A stretch of DNA of 64,000 bases from Lysinibacillus fusiformis (lineage in GTDB: Bacteria > Bacillota > Bacilli > Bacillales_A > Planococcaceae): assembly GCF_003049525.1 (NCBI RefSeq), contig NZ_PYWL01000003.1, forward strand, positions 124,001 to 188,000, in the 5' to 3' direction. The notes beneath the pieces were generated by a model that was not told where the DNA came from, did no database searches, and saw only the letters and a list, made by a program, of their open reading frames with translations. Each line of letters starts with the position of its first letter. Position 1 is the stretch's first letter. Made by a program: the position numbers and the translations under genes. Positions 27,391 through 35,329 of this stretch are shown piece after piece.

Positions 27391-28566
27391 ATGGACATTC
27401 GTATCGTCTCACCGAACGATTATGGGCAGATCCATCAATTACGAGATTATTGTTTTCCAAATAAATACACTGGGCCACGTAGAGAGGATTTTCACTATTG
27501 GATTGAGCATAGTGCAACACTAGGTGCCTATGATGCCAAAAAGGTAGTGGGGCAGCTATTAATTCTACCACTCAATATGACCGTGCATGGTATTAGCTAC
27601 AAGATGGGAGGCATAGGGTTTGTCGCTACCTATCCTGAGTATCGTCAGCAGGGAATTATAAAAAAATTGATGACAGAAGCTCTACAAAATATGCGTGAAA
27701 ATGGGCAAATCATTTCTGTGTTAGCACCATTTTCTGTGTCCTTCTATCGTCATTTCGGATGGGAGTTGTTCTTTGAGAAATTATATTACACAATACCACA
27801 ATCGATGTTCCCTTCATTTGGGAAGCAATTAGATGTCGTCAAACGTATGAGCTTTGAATGGCCAGACTCCGAGCTTTTCGAAAAGATCAAGGAATTTCAT
27901 CAGGCAATGGCTATTGCTCAAAATGGTGGTATGATTCGTGATGATGCATGGTGGAAAAGAATTGAAAGAAGGAACCCTGATAGTCATTTTGCTGCCTATT
28001 TTAACGAGGGTCATTTAGAGGGATATATCCGTTATACGATTCAGCAGGGTACGTTTGACATTCAAGATTTTATCGTAGCAAATTATTCAGCAGAACAAGC
28101 TATGTGGCGTTACATGACATCTCATGCAGCGAGTGTCAGTAGTATGAAAGGGGTTACTTCCAATCATAGGCCATTTGGCTTTTATTTCGAAGAGCCACAA
28201 TTTAAAAAGGAAGTTAAACAGGATGTGATGGTCAGAGTAGTAGATGCTCATGCATTTATGAAGCAATATCCATGGAAGGATATTCAAGAAACATTGTATG
28301 TCTGTATTGAAGATAAGTATTGTCCTTGGAATGAACAGATCTATCAAATAAATAAAAGTGGCCATGTCTCAATAATTGAGACAAATTCGATCAGTGACAT
28401 GCATATGTTAACATTACCTATTAATCTTTTTTCTGCAATGATGGTTGGCTATCTGTCAGTAAAAGATGCTGTTATATATGCCAATCAACCTATAGAAGAG
28501 AAGATTATCCAGCAATGGCAGTGGGCATTACCTACTGAAAAACCAGCGTTTTATGAGTATTTTTAA
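27391..28566 (+). CDS. GNAT N-acetyltransferase, Eis-like
   Basis: This 391-residue protein has an N-terminal GNAT domain (MGGIGFVATYPEYRQQGIIKKLMTEAL is the acetyl-CoA site) followed by a second GNAT-like region and a C-terminal SCP2-like part, the layout of Eis-type acetyltransferases. FSVSFYRHFGWELF is typical of the family. Substrates of such proteins are often unknown amines. It lies between the HPr gene and the PTS genes, has an AGGGGTGG site, and may have its own promoter; participation in sugar salvage is uncertain. Confidence 0.8.
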   Translation: MDIRIVSPNDYGQIHQLRDYCFPNKYTGPRREDFHYWIEHSATLGAYDAKKVVGQLLILPLNMTVHGISYKMGGIGFVATYPEYRQQGIIKKLMTEALQNMRENGQIISVLAPFSVSFYRHFGWELFFEKLYYTIPQSMFPSFGKQLDVVKRMSFEWPDSELFEKIKEFHQAMAIAQNGGMIRDDAWWKRIERRNPDSHFAAYFNEGHLEGYIRYTIQQGTFDIQDFIVANYSAEQAMWRYMTSHAASVSSMKGVTSNHRPFGFYFEEPQFKKEVKQDVMVRVVDAHAFMKQYPWKDIQETLYVCIEDKYCPWNEQIYQINKSGHVSIIETNSISDMHMLTLPINLFSAMMVGYLSVKDAVIYANQPIEEKIIQQWQWALPTEKPAFYEYF

Positions 28567-28610
28567 GGAATGAATAGTCAGGAAAATTAAAATTTTTTTG
28601 AATTCTTTTG

Positions 28611-28762
28611 TGGACTATACCAGTTAAGTAGAATCGTTTATTTTTCTATAAAAGTGCAATAGCCCAATTTTGTAAACACTTTCATAAGGAGAAAATTACT
28701 GTAAAAAATATATTGTGGTATATACCAATAGGTGCTATTCTCAGATTAAGTAAGCGATTACA
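28611..28762 (+). promoter_or_regulatory. PTS operon control region: promoter, two NagR-like palindromes, two cre-like boxes
   Basis: A promoter TTACTG (28696-28701) / TATATA (28719-28724), 17-base spacer, has its -10 inside the palindrome TGGTATATACCA (28716-28727). A related 12-mer TGGACTATACCA is at 28611-28622. Sequences one mismatch from the catabolite-response consensus occur at 28671-28684 (TGTAAACACTTTCA) and 28749-28762 (AGTAAGCGATTACA). Together they predict repression by NagR and by CcpA. Confidence 0.65.
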
Positions 28763-28794
28763 CTGTTGGAAAATGAAAAAAAGGAGTGTTTGAA

Positions 28795-29106
28795 ATGAAA
28801 AATATTATGTTAGTGTGTGTAGCTGGTATGAGTACTAGTTTATTAGTATCCAAGATGCAAAAAGCTGCACAGGAGCAAAATATTGAGGCAGATATTTATG
28901 CAATTGCAGAAGGCGAGGTTGAAAAAGTACTAGCGACTAAAAAAGCTGATGTGCTGTTATTAGGTCCTCAAGTACGCTATTTAAAGGGCTCATTTGAAAC
29001 AAAATTCAAGGACATGGATTTCCCAATCGATGTTATTAATATGGCAGATTACGGCATGATGAATGGCGAAAAAGTCTTACAGCAAGCATTACAATTAATA
29101 GGTTAA
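28795..29106 (+). CDS. PTS lactose/cellobiose-family EIIB
   Basis: This 103-residue cytoplasmic component receives phosphate from EIIA on a cysteine and passes it to incoming sugar. Cys8 in LVCVAGMSTSLL is the phosphorylation site and is typical of the lactose/cellobiose/chitobiose family. ATG 28795 is six bases after AAGGAGTG; the frame runs nine bases further up. It is the first gene of a B-A-C PTS set. The sugar is probably a GlcNAc-containing disaccharide, judged from the neighbours. Confidence 0.93.
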   Translation: MKNIMLVCVAGMSTSLLVSKMQKAAQEQNIEADIYAIAEGEVEKVLATKKADVLLLGPQVRYLKGSFETKFKDMDFPIDVINMADYGMMNGEKVLQQALQLIG

Positions 29107-29122
29107 AGGAGGCTCAAGGGGG

Positions 29123-29443
29123 ATGGAAGAAACTGCATTAATGGAATCCATTATGGGGCTTATCGTTCATAGTGGACATACAAAAAGTGAATGCATGGAA
29201 GCTCTACAATTGGCAAAAAAGGGACAGATAGACGCAGCAAAGGAAAAAATTAAATTAGCGAATGAGGCATTAATCGAAGCACACCATTCTCAAACAGGTT
29301 TATTATCGCAGGAAGCAAGGGGAGAAAAAGTCGAAGTATCGATGTTATTAATTCATGCGCAAGATCATTTAATGAACGCTATTACATTTCGTGATCTAGC
29401 GCAGGAAATGATCGAATTATATGAACGAATCAAAGGGGAGTAA
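29123..29443 (+). CDS. PTS lactose/cellobiose-family EIIA
   Basis: This 106-residue helical protein takes phosphate from HPr. His78 and Asp81 in LLIHAQDHLMNA match the active-site His and metal-binding Asp of the lactose-type IIA trimer. It begins 16 bases after EIIB with GGAGG upstream and is followed by EIIC. The order B-A-C with separate polypeptides is usual for cellobiose/chitobiose systems. Confidence 0.93.
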   Translation: MEETALMESIMGLIVHSGHTKSECMEALQLAKKGQIDAAKEKIKLANEALIEAHHSQTGLLSQEARGEKVEVSMLLIHAQDHLMNAITFRDLAQEMIELYERIKGE

Positions 29444-29489
29444 CATCAAATTTTGATGTCACAATAAAAAGCAAAGGGAGTGTATGAGA

Positions 29490-30818
29490 ATGTTCCGTTT
29501 TTTAGAAGAAAAATTTGTACCGGTTGCTGCTAAGGTTGGGAATCAGCGTCATTTAGTTGCCATTCGTGATGGATTTATTACGATCATGCCTTTGACGATT
29601 GTAGGATCACTGGCTGTACTTATTAATAATTTGCCTATCAAATTTTATCAAAATGCACTCGATGCCATTTGGAAACATGAGACATGGACACAGTTTGGAG
29701 GCAATGTCTGGGGCGCAACATTTGGAATCATCTCACTATTATTAGCGTTTTCCGTTGCCTACCATTTGACAAAAAGTTATGACAAGGATGCATTATCCGG
29801 AGGGGTTATCGGACTTGCCGGTTATATGACATTTGGTACGTTTGGGGAAGGTGGTTTAACGGGATTAACGACAGGTACGGGAGGAATATTTGTTGCCCTC
29901 ATAACGGCCTTAATTTCCGCGGAGCTGTTCTCACGATTATCTGGCAACTCTAAACTATTGATTAAAATGCCTGCAGGTGTACCATCGGCTGTATCCAAAT
30001 CTTTTGCTGCTTTACTGCCTGCAATTATTACGATTGGATTATTTGCATTAGTTCGGACGATCATTTCGGCTGGCTTTGATGTACCAGATATTATTGGATC
30101 GTTTTATTCATCAATTCAAGAGCCATTTATGGGCTTAACAAATACATGGGTAGCTGGTCTTATTTTAGCTTTCATTCCTACGTTTTTATGGTCATTTGGT
30201 ATACATGGCGCAAATATTATCGAGCCATTTATGCAATCCATTAATCTTCAAGCAATCGATGCGAATGTTGCAGCTATTTCTGCTGGCAAAGTAGCACCGT
30301 ATATTATTAATAAACCGTTCTTTGATGCATTTATTAATATGGGTGGTTCAGGTACAACGATTGCCTTAATTATTGCCATCTTCATTATTGCTCGTAAAAA
30401 CAAACAGTACAATACAGTAGGTAAGCTATCAGCTGCTCCTGGATTATTTAATATTAACGAGCCATTATTATTTGGTTTACCAATTGTATTAAATCCAGTT
30501 TTATTTGTACCATTTATTTTAACACCAATGGTCAATGTGACGATTGCATTCTTTGCAACAAAATGGGGGTTTGTGCCTGCAGCAACAATTGCGGTCCCAT
30601 GGACGACACCACCGATTATTAATGGTTTCTTAGTAACACAATCTTGGCGTGGAGCAGTATTGAGTATCGTATTAATCTTAGTAGCTATATGCATTTACCT
30701 GCCATTCCTGTCTATGGCAAATCGCATGGCGAAGCAAAACGAGCAAAAAGCTGCTTTAGCGGCACAGAATGAACAATCAACTGTAGCCCAATCAGAAGGT
30801 CAAAAGGTAGAAGTATAA
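29490..30818 (+). CDS. PTS lactose/cellobiose-family EIIC permease
   Basis: This 442-residue membrane channel imports and phosphorylates a disaccharide. It begins FRFLEEKFVPVAAKVGNQRHLVAIRDGFI, as in CelB-type permeases, has about ten membrane segments, a LWSFGIHGAN motif and the substrate loop with FNINEPLLFGLPIV. Two in-frame ATGs exist; the one at 29490 lies nine bases after AGGGAG, that at 29484 only three, so I chose 29490. Substrate is not readable; the next gene suggests a MurNAc- or GlcNAc-containing disaccharide. Confidence 0.93.
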   Translation: MFRFLEEKFVPVAAKVGNQRHLVAIRDGFITIMPLTIVGSLAVLINNLPIKFYQNALDAIWKHETWTQFGGNVWGATFGIISLLLAFSVAYHLTKSYDKDALSGGVIGLAGYMTFGTFGEGGLTGLTTGTGGIFVALITALISAELFSRLSGNSKLLIKMPAGVPSAVSKSFAALLPAIITIGLFALVRTIISAGFDVPDIIGSFYSSIQEPFMGLTNTWVAGLILAFIPTFLWSFGIHGANIIEPFMQSINLQAIDANVAAISAGKVAPYIINKPFFDAFINMGGSGTTIALIIAIFIIARKNKQYNTVGKLSAAPGLFNINEPLLFGLPIVLNPVLFVPFILTPMVNVTIAFFATKWGFVPAATIAVPWTTPPIINGFLVTQSWRGAVLSIVLILVAICIYLPFLSMANRMAKQNEQKAALAAQNEQSTVAQSEGQKVEV

Positions 30819-30842
30819 GCGTTTACTAACGGAGGGTTTGAA

Positions 30843-31925
30843 GTGAAGAGATTAGGTATTTCGCTGTATCCACAGCATAGTACATTAGACGAAATGAAGC
30901 GCTATGTTCAGCTAGCTCATGACAACGGTTTTGATCGTATTTTTACATGTTTGATGTCATTAAAGCAGGAAGAAGAACGGCAGAAATTACAGCAAATTAA
31001 TCAATTCGCACAGCAGTTAGGGTTTGACATCTCTGCCGATATTGCGCCAGCCGTTTTTCAAGAGCTAAATTTAACCTATAGAGATATAGGGTATTTGAAA
31101 GAGCATTATCATTTGGCAGCATTACGTTTAGACATGGGTTTCTCAGGTCAGGAAGAAGCATTCATGTCACTTGATGAAAGTAATCTAAAAATTGAATTAA
31201 ATATAAGCAATGGTACGAAATATGTAGACAACATTTTATCCTACCGTCCAAATAAAGAAAATATTATCGGCTGTCATAATTTTTATCCAAGACAATTTAC
31301 AGGCTTATCTCGTCAGCATTTTTTACAAACCTCTCGACAGTTTAAAGCAAACAATATTCGAACGGCTGCAATGATTTCCTCACAGTATGGAAAGTTTGGA
31401 CCATGGGAAGTAACGGAACAAGGTTTACCAACATTGGAGGAGCACCGTCACCTTTCTATTACGGTGCAAGCAAAAGATTTATGGCACACGGGGTTAATCG
31501 ATGATTGCATCATTGGTAATATGTATGCATCGGAGGAAGAAATACGAGCTTTAGGACAATTAAATCGCCATAAGCTTGAATTAAAACTTGTTCAGTCAGC
31601 TGACACGAGTATTTTAGAGGAAACAATCCTTTATAAGGAACCACATTTTAATCGAGGGGATGTATCTGAATATGTGATTCGGAGTACACAATCTCGCGTG
31701 AAATATAAAAATGGGGACTTTCCTGTACATGATACACGACCATTAAAGGTGGGCGATGTCACGATCGATAATAATTTGGATGTTCGTTATAAAGGAGAGC
31801 TACAAATTGTACGAAAGGAAATCCCGAATGCTGGGTCAAGTAATGTTGTTGCAAGTGTTGTGGAAGAAGAACAGTTTTTACTAGCACACATTCAACCGTG
31901 GTCGTCATTTGGGTTTACGAAATGA
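30843..31925 (+). CDS. mupG: MupG-type 6-phospho-N-acetylmuramidase (DUF871)
   Basis: MupG of Staphylococcus hydrolyses MurNAc-6-phosphate-GlcNAc, the product of PTS uptake of the wall disaccharide. This 360-residue protein has the DUF871 layout: a TIM-barrel N-terminal domain starting RLGISLYPQHSTLDEMKRYVQLA, with RLDMGFSG, ELNISNGTKYVDNI and GCHNFYPRQFTGLS, then a cyclophilin-like C-terminal domain with PVHDTRPLKVGDVTIDNN. GTG 30843 is six bases after GGAGGG. The exact substrate here is inferred, because the transporter is lactose-type rather than MurP-type. Confidence 0.88.
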   Translation: MKRLGISLYPQHSTLDEMKRYVQLAHDNGFDRIFTCLMSLKQEEERQKLQQINQFAQQLGFDISADIAPAVFQELNLTYRDIGYLKEHYHLAALRLDMGFSGQEEAFMSLDESNLKIELNISNGTKYVDNILSYRPNKENIIGCHNFYPRQFTGLSRQHFLQTSRQFKANNIRTAAMISSQYGKFGPWEVTEQGLPTLEEHRHLSITVQAKDLWHTGLIDDCIIGNMYASEEEIRALGQLNRHKLELKLVQSADTSILEETILYKEPHFNRGDVSEYVIRSTQSRVKYKNGDFPVHDTRPLKVGDVTIDNNLDVRYKGELQIVRKEIPNAGSSNVVASVVEEEQFLLAHIQPWSSFGFTK

Positions 31926-31988
31926 AAATAAGAGAGGAAGGGATTGAGTCATCAATCTCTTTTTCTTTATGAGAAAGGATATGGTGTT

Positions 31989-32957
31989 ATGTATGTTTTA
32001 GCCATTGATGGTGGTGGCACAAAAACGGCGGCGGTTATTTGTGATGAAAAAGGTCAATGTTTTGCCCAAATCGAAACGACTCGCAGTAACCCTACAGCTA
32101 TGGATCAACCATATTTCGAAGCAACTATCCATTCAATCATGCAAAGCTTGCAGCAACAAAACCATCAAATAGTGGCAGAGATTACTAGCTGCTTTGCGGG
32201 TATGGCGGGTGTCAAGGAGCTTCAAGCCGAGAGCATTGTGGAATCTATATTGCGGCAATATGTATGTAGCTCCGCGTCCATTACAGTCGATAATGATGCG
32301 TTGATCGCTCTTTATGCGGGTACACTTGGAAAGGCAGGAATTGTGCAAATCGCGGGGACAGGCGCTATAACGATGGGATATGATAAGCAGCAGCATTTTC
32401 ATCGAGTAGGTGGCTGGGGGTATCTTTTTGATGATGAAGGAAGCGGCTATGATTTAGGCGTTCAGCTACTAAAGGCTGTGCTACAAAGCTATGATGGCAG
32501 AGCACCAAGTACTATATTGACAGAAGCTGTGCTGAAACATTTCTCTGTAGAACATGTGCCACAATTAATCGCCTCTGTTTATGGAGAAGAGCATCCACGC
32601 ACAATTATCGCGCCATTGAGTGCCTATATTGTTGCAGCGGCTGAGGATGGTGATCTAGTAGCTAAGAGAATCATTGAAGAAGCCTGTAAAAACTATTTTA
32701 AGGCCATTAAAGCATGTTATTTACGAATGGTGTGGGGGCAGGAAAAAGTGCCTGTCGTCCTATGTGGGGGCGTGTTTACGAATGAAAATTATTTTGTTCC
32801 AAGGCTTCAAGCGATGGCAAGGGAGGAAACATTACCGTTCCGTTTTAAGACCCCTGTATTACCCCCAATAGGAGGAGCTGTTATTGCGGCACTTCAACAA
32901 ATGAACGTCCAATTTAGTAGTTCTTTTGTAGAGACCTTTCAAAAAAATTATGTATAA
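31989..32957 (+). CDS. BadF/NagK-type N-acetylhexosamine kinase
   Basis: This 322-residue ASKHA-fold kinase has phosphate-1 motif AIDGGGTKTAAVI, the catalytic-site segment VDNDALIALYAG, GIVQIAGTGAITMGY and the adenosine motif VVLCGGVFTNENYF. Relatives phosphorylate GlcNAc or MurNAc released by wall turnover. The frame starts at 31944, but ATG 31989 matches the family N-terminus and follows AAAGGA. As the last gene of the PTS-mupG unit it would phosphorylate GlcNAc freed by MupG for use by NagA. Confidence 0.88.
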   Translation: MYVLAIDGGGTKTAAVICDEKGQCFAQIETTRSNPTAMDQPYFEATIHSIMQSLQQQNHQIVAEITSCFAGMAGVKELQAESIVESILRQYVCSSASITVDNDALIALYAGTLGKAGIVQIAGTGAITMGYDKQQHFHRVGGWGYLFDDEGSGYDLGVQLLKAVLQSYDGRAPSTILTEAVLKHFSVEHVPQLIASVYGEEHPRTIIAPLSAYIVAAAEDGDLVAKRIIEEACKNYFKAIKACYLRMVWGQEKVPVVLCGGVFTNENYFVPRLQAMAREETLPFRFKTPVLPPIGGAVIAALQQMNVQFSSSFVETFQKNYV

Positions 32958-32965
32958 TGAAGCAT

Positions 32966-33001
32966 AGAGCAATTGAATCGATTCAATTGCTCTATTTTTT
33001 T
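32966..33001 (+). terminator. Terminator of the PTS-mupG-kinase operon
   Basis: A perfect 28-base palindrome spans 32966-32993 (arms AGAGCAATTGAATC and its complement) and is followed by A and T8. Confidence 0.9.
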
Positions 33002-33113
33002 CTTTATAATTTTCACTTGATGAATAACATGATAAAATGTAATATAGGTTTTGATTTTATCTTAGTATTTAACTAGGTTTACTAATAAAATTTCATAGAT
33101 GGAGAGTGTCAGG

Positions 33114-33878
33114 ATGTTACATCAATTTTCACGTAACGAGCTCGCTATAGGAACAGAGGGTCTCGAAAAATTAAAAAATACAACGGTTGCTATTCTTGGT
33201 GTAGGTGGCGTCGGTTCATTTGCTGCTGAAGCATGTGCACGAAGTGGTATCGGCCGAATTATATTAGTCGATAAGGATAATGTAGATATTACTAATGTGA
33301 ACAGACAATTAGTGGCGTATCTATCTACAGTTGGACAATCTAAATCAGCTATTATGAAAGAGCGCATTGCAGATATTAATCCTGACTGTGAAGTCATTGA
33401 TATGCATATGTTTTATACGGAAGAAACGTATGAAGAATTTTTTGCACAAGGCATTGATTATGTAATCGATGCAAGTGATACAGTCATGTATAAAATTCAT
33501 ATTATGAAGGAATGCTTAAAGCGTAATATTCCTATTATTGCTAGTATGGGTGCAGCGAATAAGATGGACCCTACTCGCTTCCAAATAGCAGATATTTCTA
33601 AAACACATACAGATCCACTAGCAAAAATTATTCGTACAAAGTTACGTAAAGAAGGCATTCATAAAGGTGTGACGGTTGTGTTTTCAGATGAAAGTCCGAT
33701 TGTTGTACGTCCAGATGTTGTTGAACATGTAGGGAAGCCGGATGCTGCAATTCGTAAAGCGAAGATGCCGCCTTCTTCCAATGCCTTTGTGCCATCAGTA
33801 GCTGGATTAATTGCAGCAAGCTGGGTTGTTAATACGATTTTAAAAGATGTGAAAATCACACGCGTACAAGGTTATTAG
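33114..33878 (+). CDS. tcdA: tRNA threonylcarbamoyladenosine dehydratase TcdA (YrvM)
   Basis: TcdA uses ATP to cyclise t6A37 of ANN-decoding tRNAs to ct6A. The 254-residue E1-like protein starts MLHQFSRNELAIG, as B. subtilis YrvM does, with the nucleotide-binding VAILGVGGVGSFAAEACARSG, VDKDNVDITNVNRQ, and the C-terminal KMPPSSNAFVPSVAGL. The frame opens at 33099; ATG 33114 behind GGAGAGTG is preferred. It takes up the conserved gene order that the sugar cluster interrupts after 6S RNA. Confidence 0.95.
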   Translation: MLHQFSRNELAIGTEGLEKLKNTTVAILGVGGVGSFAAEACARSGIGRIILVDKDNVDITNVNRQLVAYLSTVGQSKSAIMKERIADINPDCEVIDMHMFYTEETYEEFFAQGIDYVIDASDTVMYKIHIMKECLKRNIPIIASMGAANKMDPTRFQIADISKTHTDPLAKIIRTKLRKEGIHKGVTVVFSDESPIVVRPDVVEHVGKPDAAIRKAKMPPSSNAFVPSVAGLIAASWVVNTILKDVKITRVQGY

Positions 33879-33921
33879 TCTATAGGATTTCACAAAACAG
33901 CATAATGAATCAAATTCATAG

Positions 33922-33960
33922 AAGTAGCCGCCTTTATTGTTTGTAGGGGGGCTACTTTTT
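33922..33960 (+). terminator. Terminator after tcdA
   Basis: AAGTAGCC (33922-33929) pairs with GGCTACTT ending near 33957; a T-run follows. The loop is long, with extra G-C pairing possible. Confidence 0.7.
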
Positions 33961-34002
33961 CTATGTTACAATAAGACCGTTATAAAAAGGAGGCGTATAC
34001 AG

Positions 34003-34389
34003 ATGGATAAAATTTATCAAATGGAGTATAGAGGTTTAAACCTTTTCGATGAAATAAGCACTGTCGAGTTAGCTATAGATGAAGAAAAGCAAACGATACA
34101 TATTTATGATATTGGACAGGTTGTAAGCCCCATTTTTAATTTTGATGTATCTGCCTATGAATTGTCAGATGGCTTTTATAAAATGGCCGATATTTTGCGG
34201 CATAAGAACATATTAACGAATCAACAAGCTGATAGCGACCTAACATTAAGTGAATGGTTAATAAAAAACAATGCTTATTTTTATATCCCTAATAAGCGTA
34301 TTAAAAAATATGTCCAGGGAAGCATTGTGGAAATTGTTGATCGAACTATGGAACAAGCGTTATTTGACGATTATGTACAAAGGGTATAA
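34003..34389 (+). CDS. Hypothetical protein, 128 aa
   Basis: I do not recognise this protein. It is acidic to neutral, without signal peptide or membrane segment, and begins MDKIYQMEYRGLNLFDEI. Alternating beta and helical stretches suggest a small cytoplasmic alpha/beta protein. AAAGGAGGCG nine bases upstream fixes ATG 34003 over the longer frame from 33937, which runs through the tcdA terminator. It is flanked by tcdA and another unknown gene and has no clear terminator of its own. Confidence 0.7.
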   Translation: MDKIYQMEYRGLNLFDEISTVELAIDEEKQTIHIYDIGQVVSPIFNFDVSAYELSDGFYKMADILRHKNILTNQQADSDLTLSEWLIKNNAYFYIPNKRIKKYVQGSIVEIVDRTMEQALFDDYVQRV

Positions 34390-34601
34390 TTTTACCAAAA
34401 TAGTTCTTCTTATGTGCATAAAATGCTATTAATTCACGAAATTGTCTTATTTTTTTCATGTCTCCACTACTCTAATTGGTTTATTGCTATAATTTGAATA
34501 ATTCCAATAGATAATCGATCAGTTTGTTTGGGATGCTTTGAGCTAATCAAAAATAGCCATTAAGTGCGGAATCAACAAATGACAAATGGGAGAGTGGGAA
34601 A

Positions 34602-35120
34602 ATGGAAATTCAAATTATTCGAGATCATTTAGATATTGTCAAGCTTCAAGAGAAAATGAATGCCATTGTATTTGATTACTTAGACACATCTGATAATTAT
34701 CCGAAAGCGATGCGAGAATTAAATCCTTTATATATACAAGTAACAACTTTTTATAAGGAATATATCGATCATCGGGCAGGGGAGATTCCTAGTGCAAATA
34801 CGTATTGGCATTTGTTTATCGACTGTAGTGCCAAGTTATGTTATTTTTTAGCGGCTTCAACGTTCTATTCATCTAATGCTTTACAAAAGACGCCAGACAA
34901 AATCGAGAAGTTATTACATATTGCTGCTACTTCTTTACCTAGTATCGATCAAGAGGAAAATGAGCAATTATTAACAGATATTTTTGCCCTCATGTCTGAA
35001 GTCGTAGAGGATAAAGAAAAAGTGACTACGTTGCGCAATGAAGTGCTTGTACAAAAGGGTGATGTGAAGCAATGTCTTCAACAGTTTAAATTATTTGTTG
35101 ATCATGAAATGAAAGTCTAG
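34602..35120 (+). CDS. Hypothetical protein, 172 aa
   Basis: I do not recognise this protein. It is mostly helical and acidic, with a hydrophobic middle (CSAKLCYFLAAST) that looks like a buried helix rather than a membrane span, and YWHLFIDCSAK as its most distinctive stretch. ATG 34602 follows GGGAGAGTGGG. The 212 bases before it contain no other gene I can see. It lies convergent to rarA. Confidence 0.7.
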   Translation: MEIQIIRDHLDIVKLQEKMNAIVFDYLDTSDNYPKAMRELNPLYIQVTTFYKEYIDHRAGEIPSANTYWHLFIDCSAKLCYFLAASTFYSSNALQKTPDKIEKLLHIAATSLPSIDQEENEQLLTDIFALMSEVVEDKEKVTTLRNEVLVQKGDVKQCLQQFKLFVDHEMKV

Positions 35121-35274
35121 ACAGTGGAAGACACTCTATTGTCTGAAAATAGACTATACAATAGGAATCTACGTGAACTTTTGTAATTATTTCTAGTTTT
35201 TCAACCGTGGTAAGTGTTGGAAAGTGGATGTATTTGCCCATTAAAGTTTCGTGGGTTCTTTTTTATGGTATCGC

Positions 35275-35320
35275 TAAAAAAAGCAAAGTCTCTTCTAATG
35301 GTAGAAGTAATGACTTTGCT
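35275..35320 (-). terminator. Terminator of rarA (minus strand)
   Basis: AGCAAAGTC (35282-35290) pairs with GACTTTGCT (35312-35320), with an inner CTTCTA/TAGAAG helix. The A-run at 35275-35281 becomes a T-run on the minus strand. Confidence 0.8.
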
Positions 35321-35329
35321 CTAGGAAAA

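Noticed and set aside
30248-30694. 148-codon minus-strand frame opposite the PTS EIIC gene
   Set aside because: It lies wholly antisense to a well-supported membrane permease, and its composition mirrors the permease codons.
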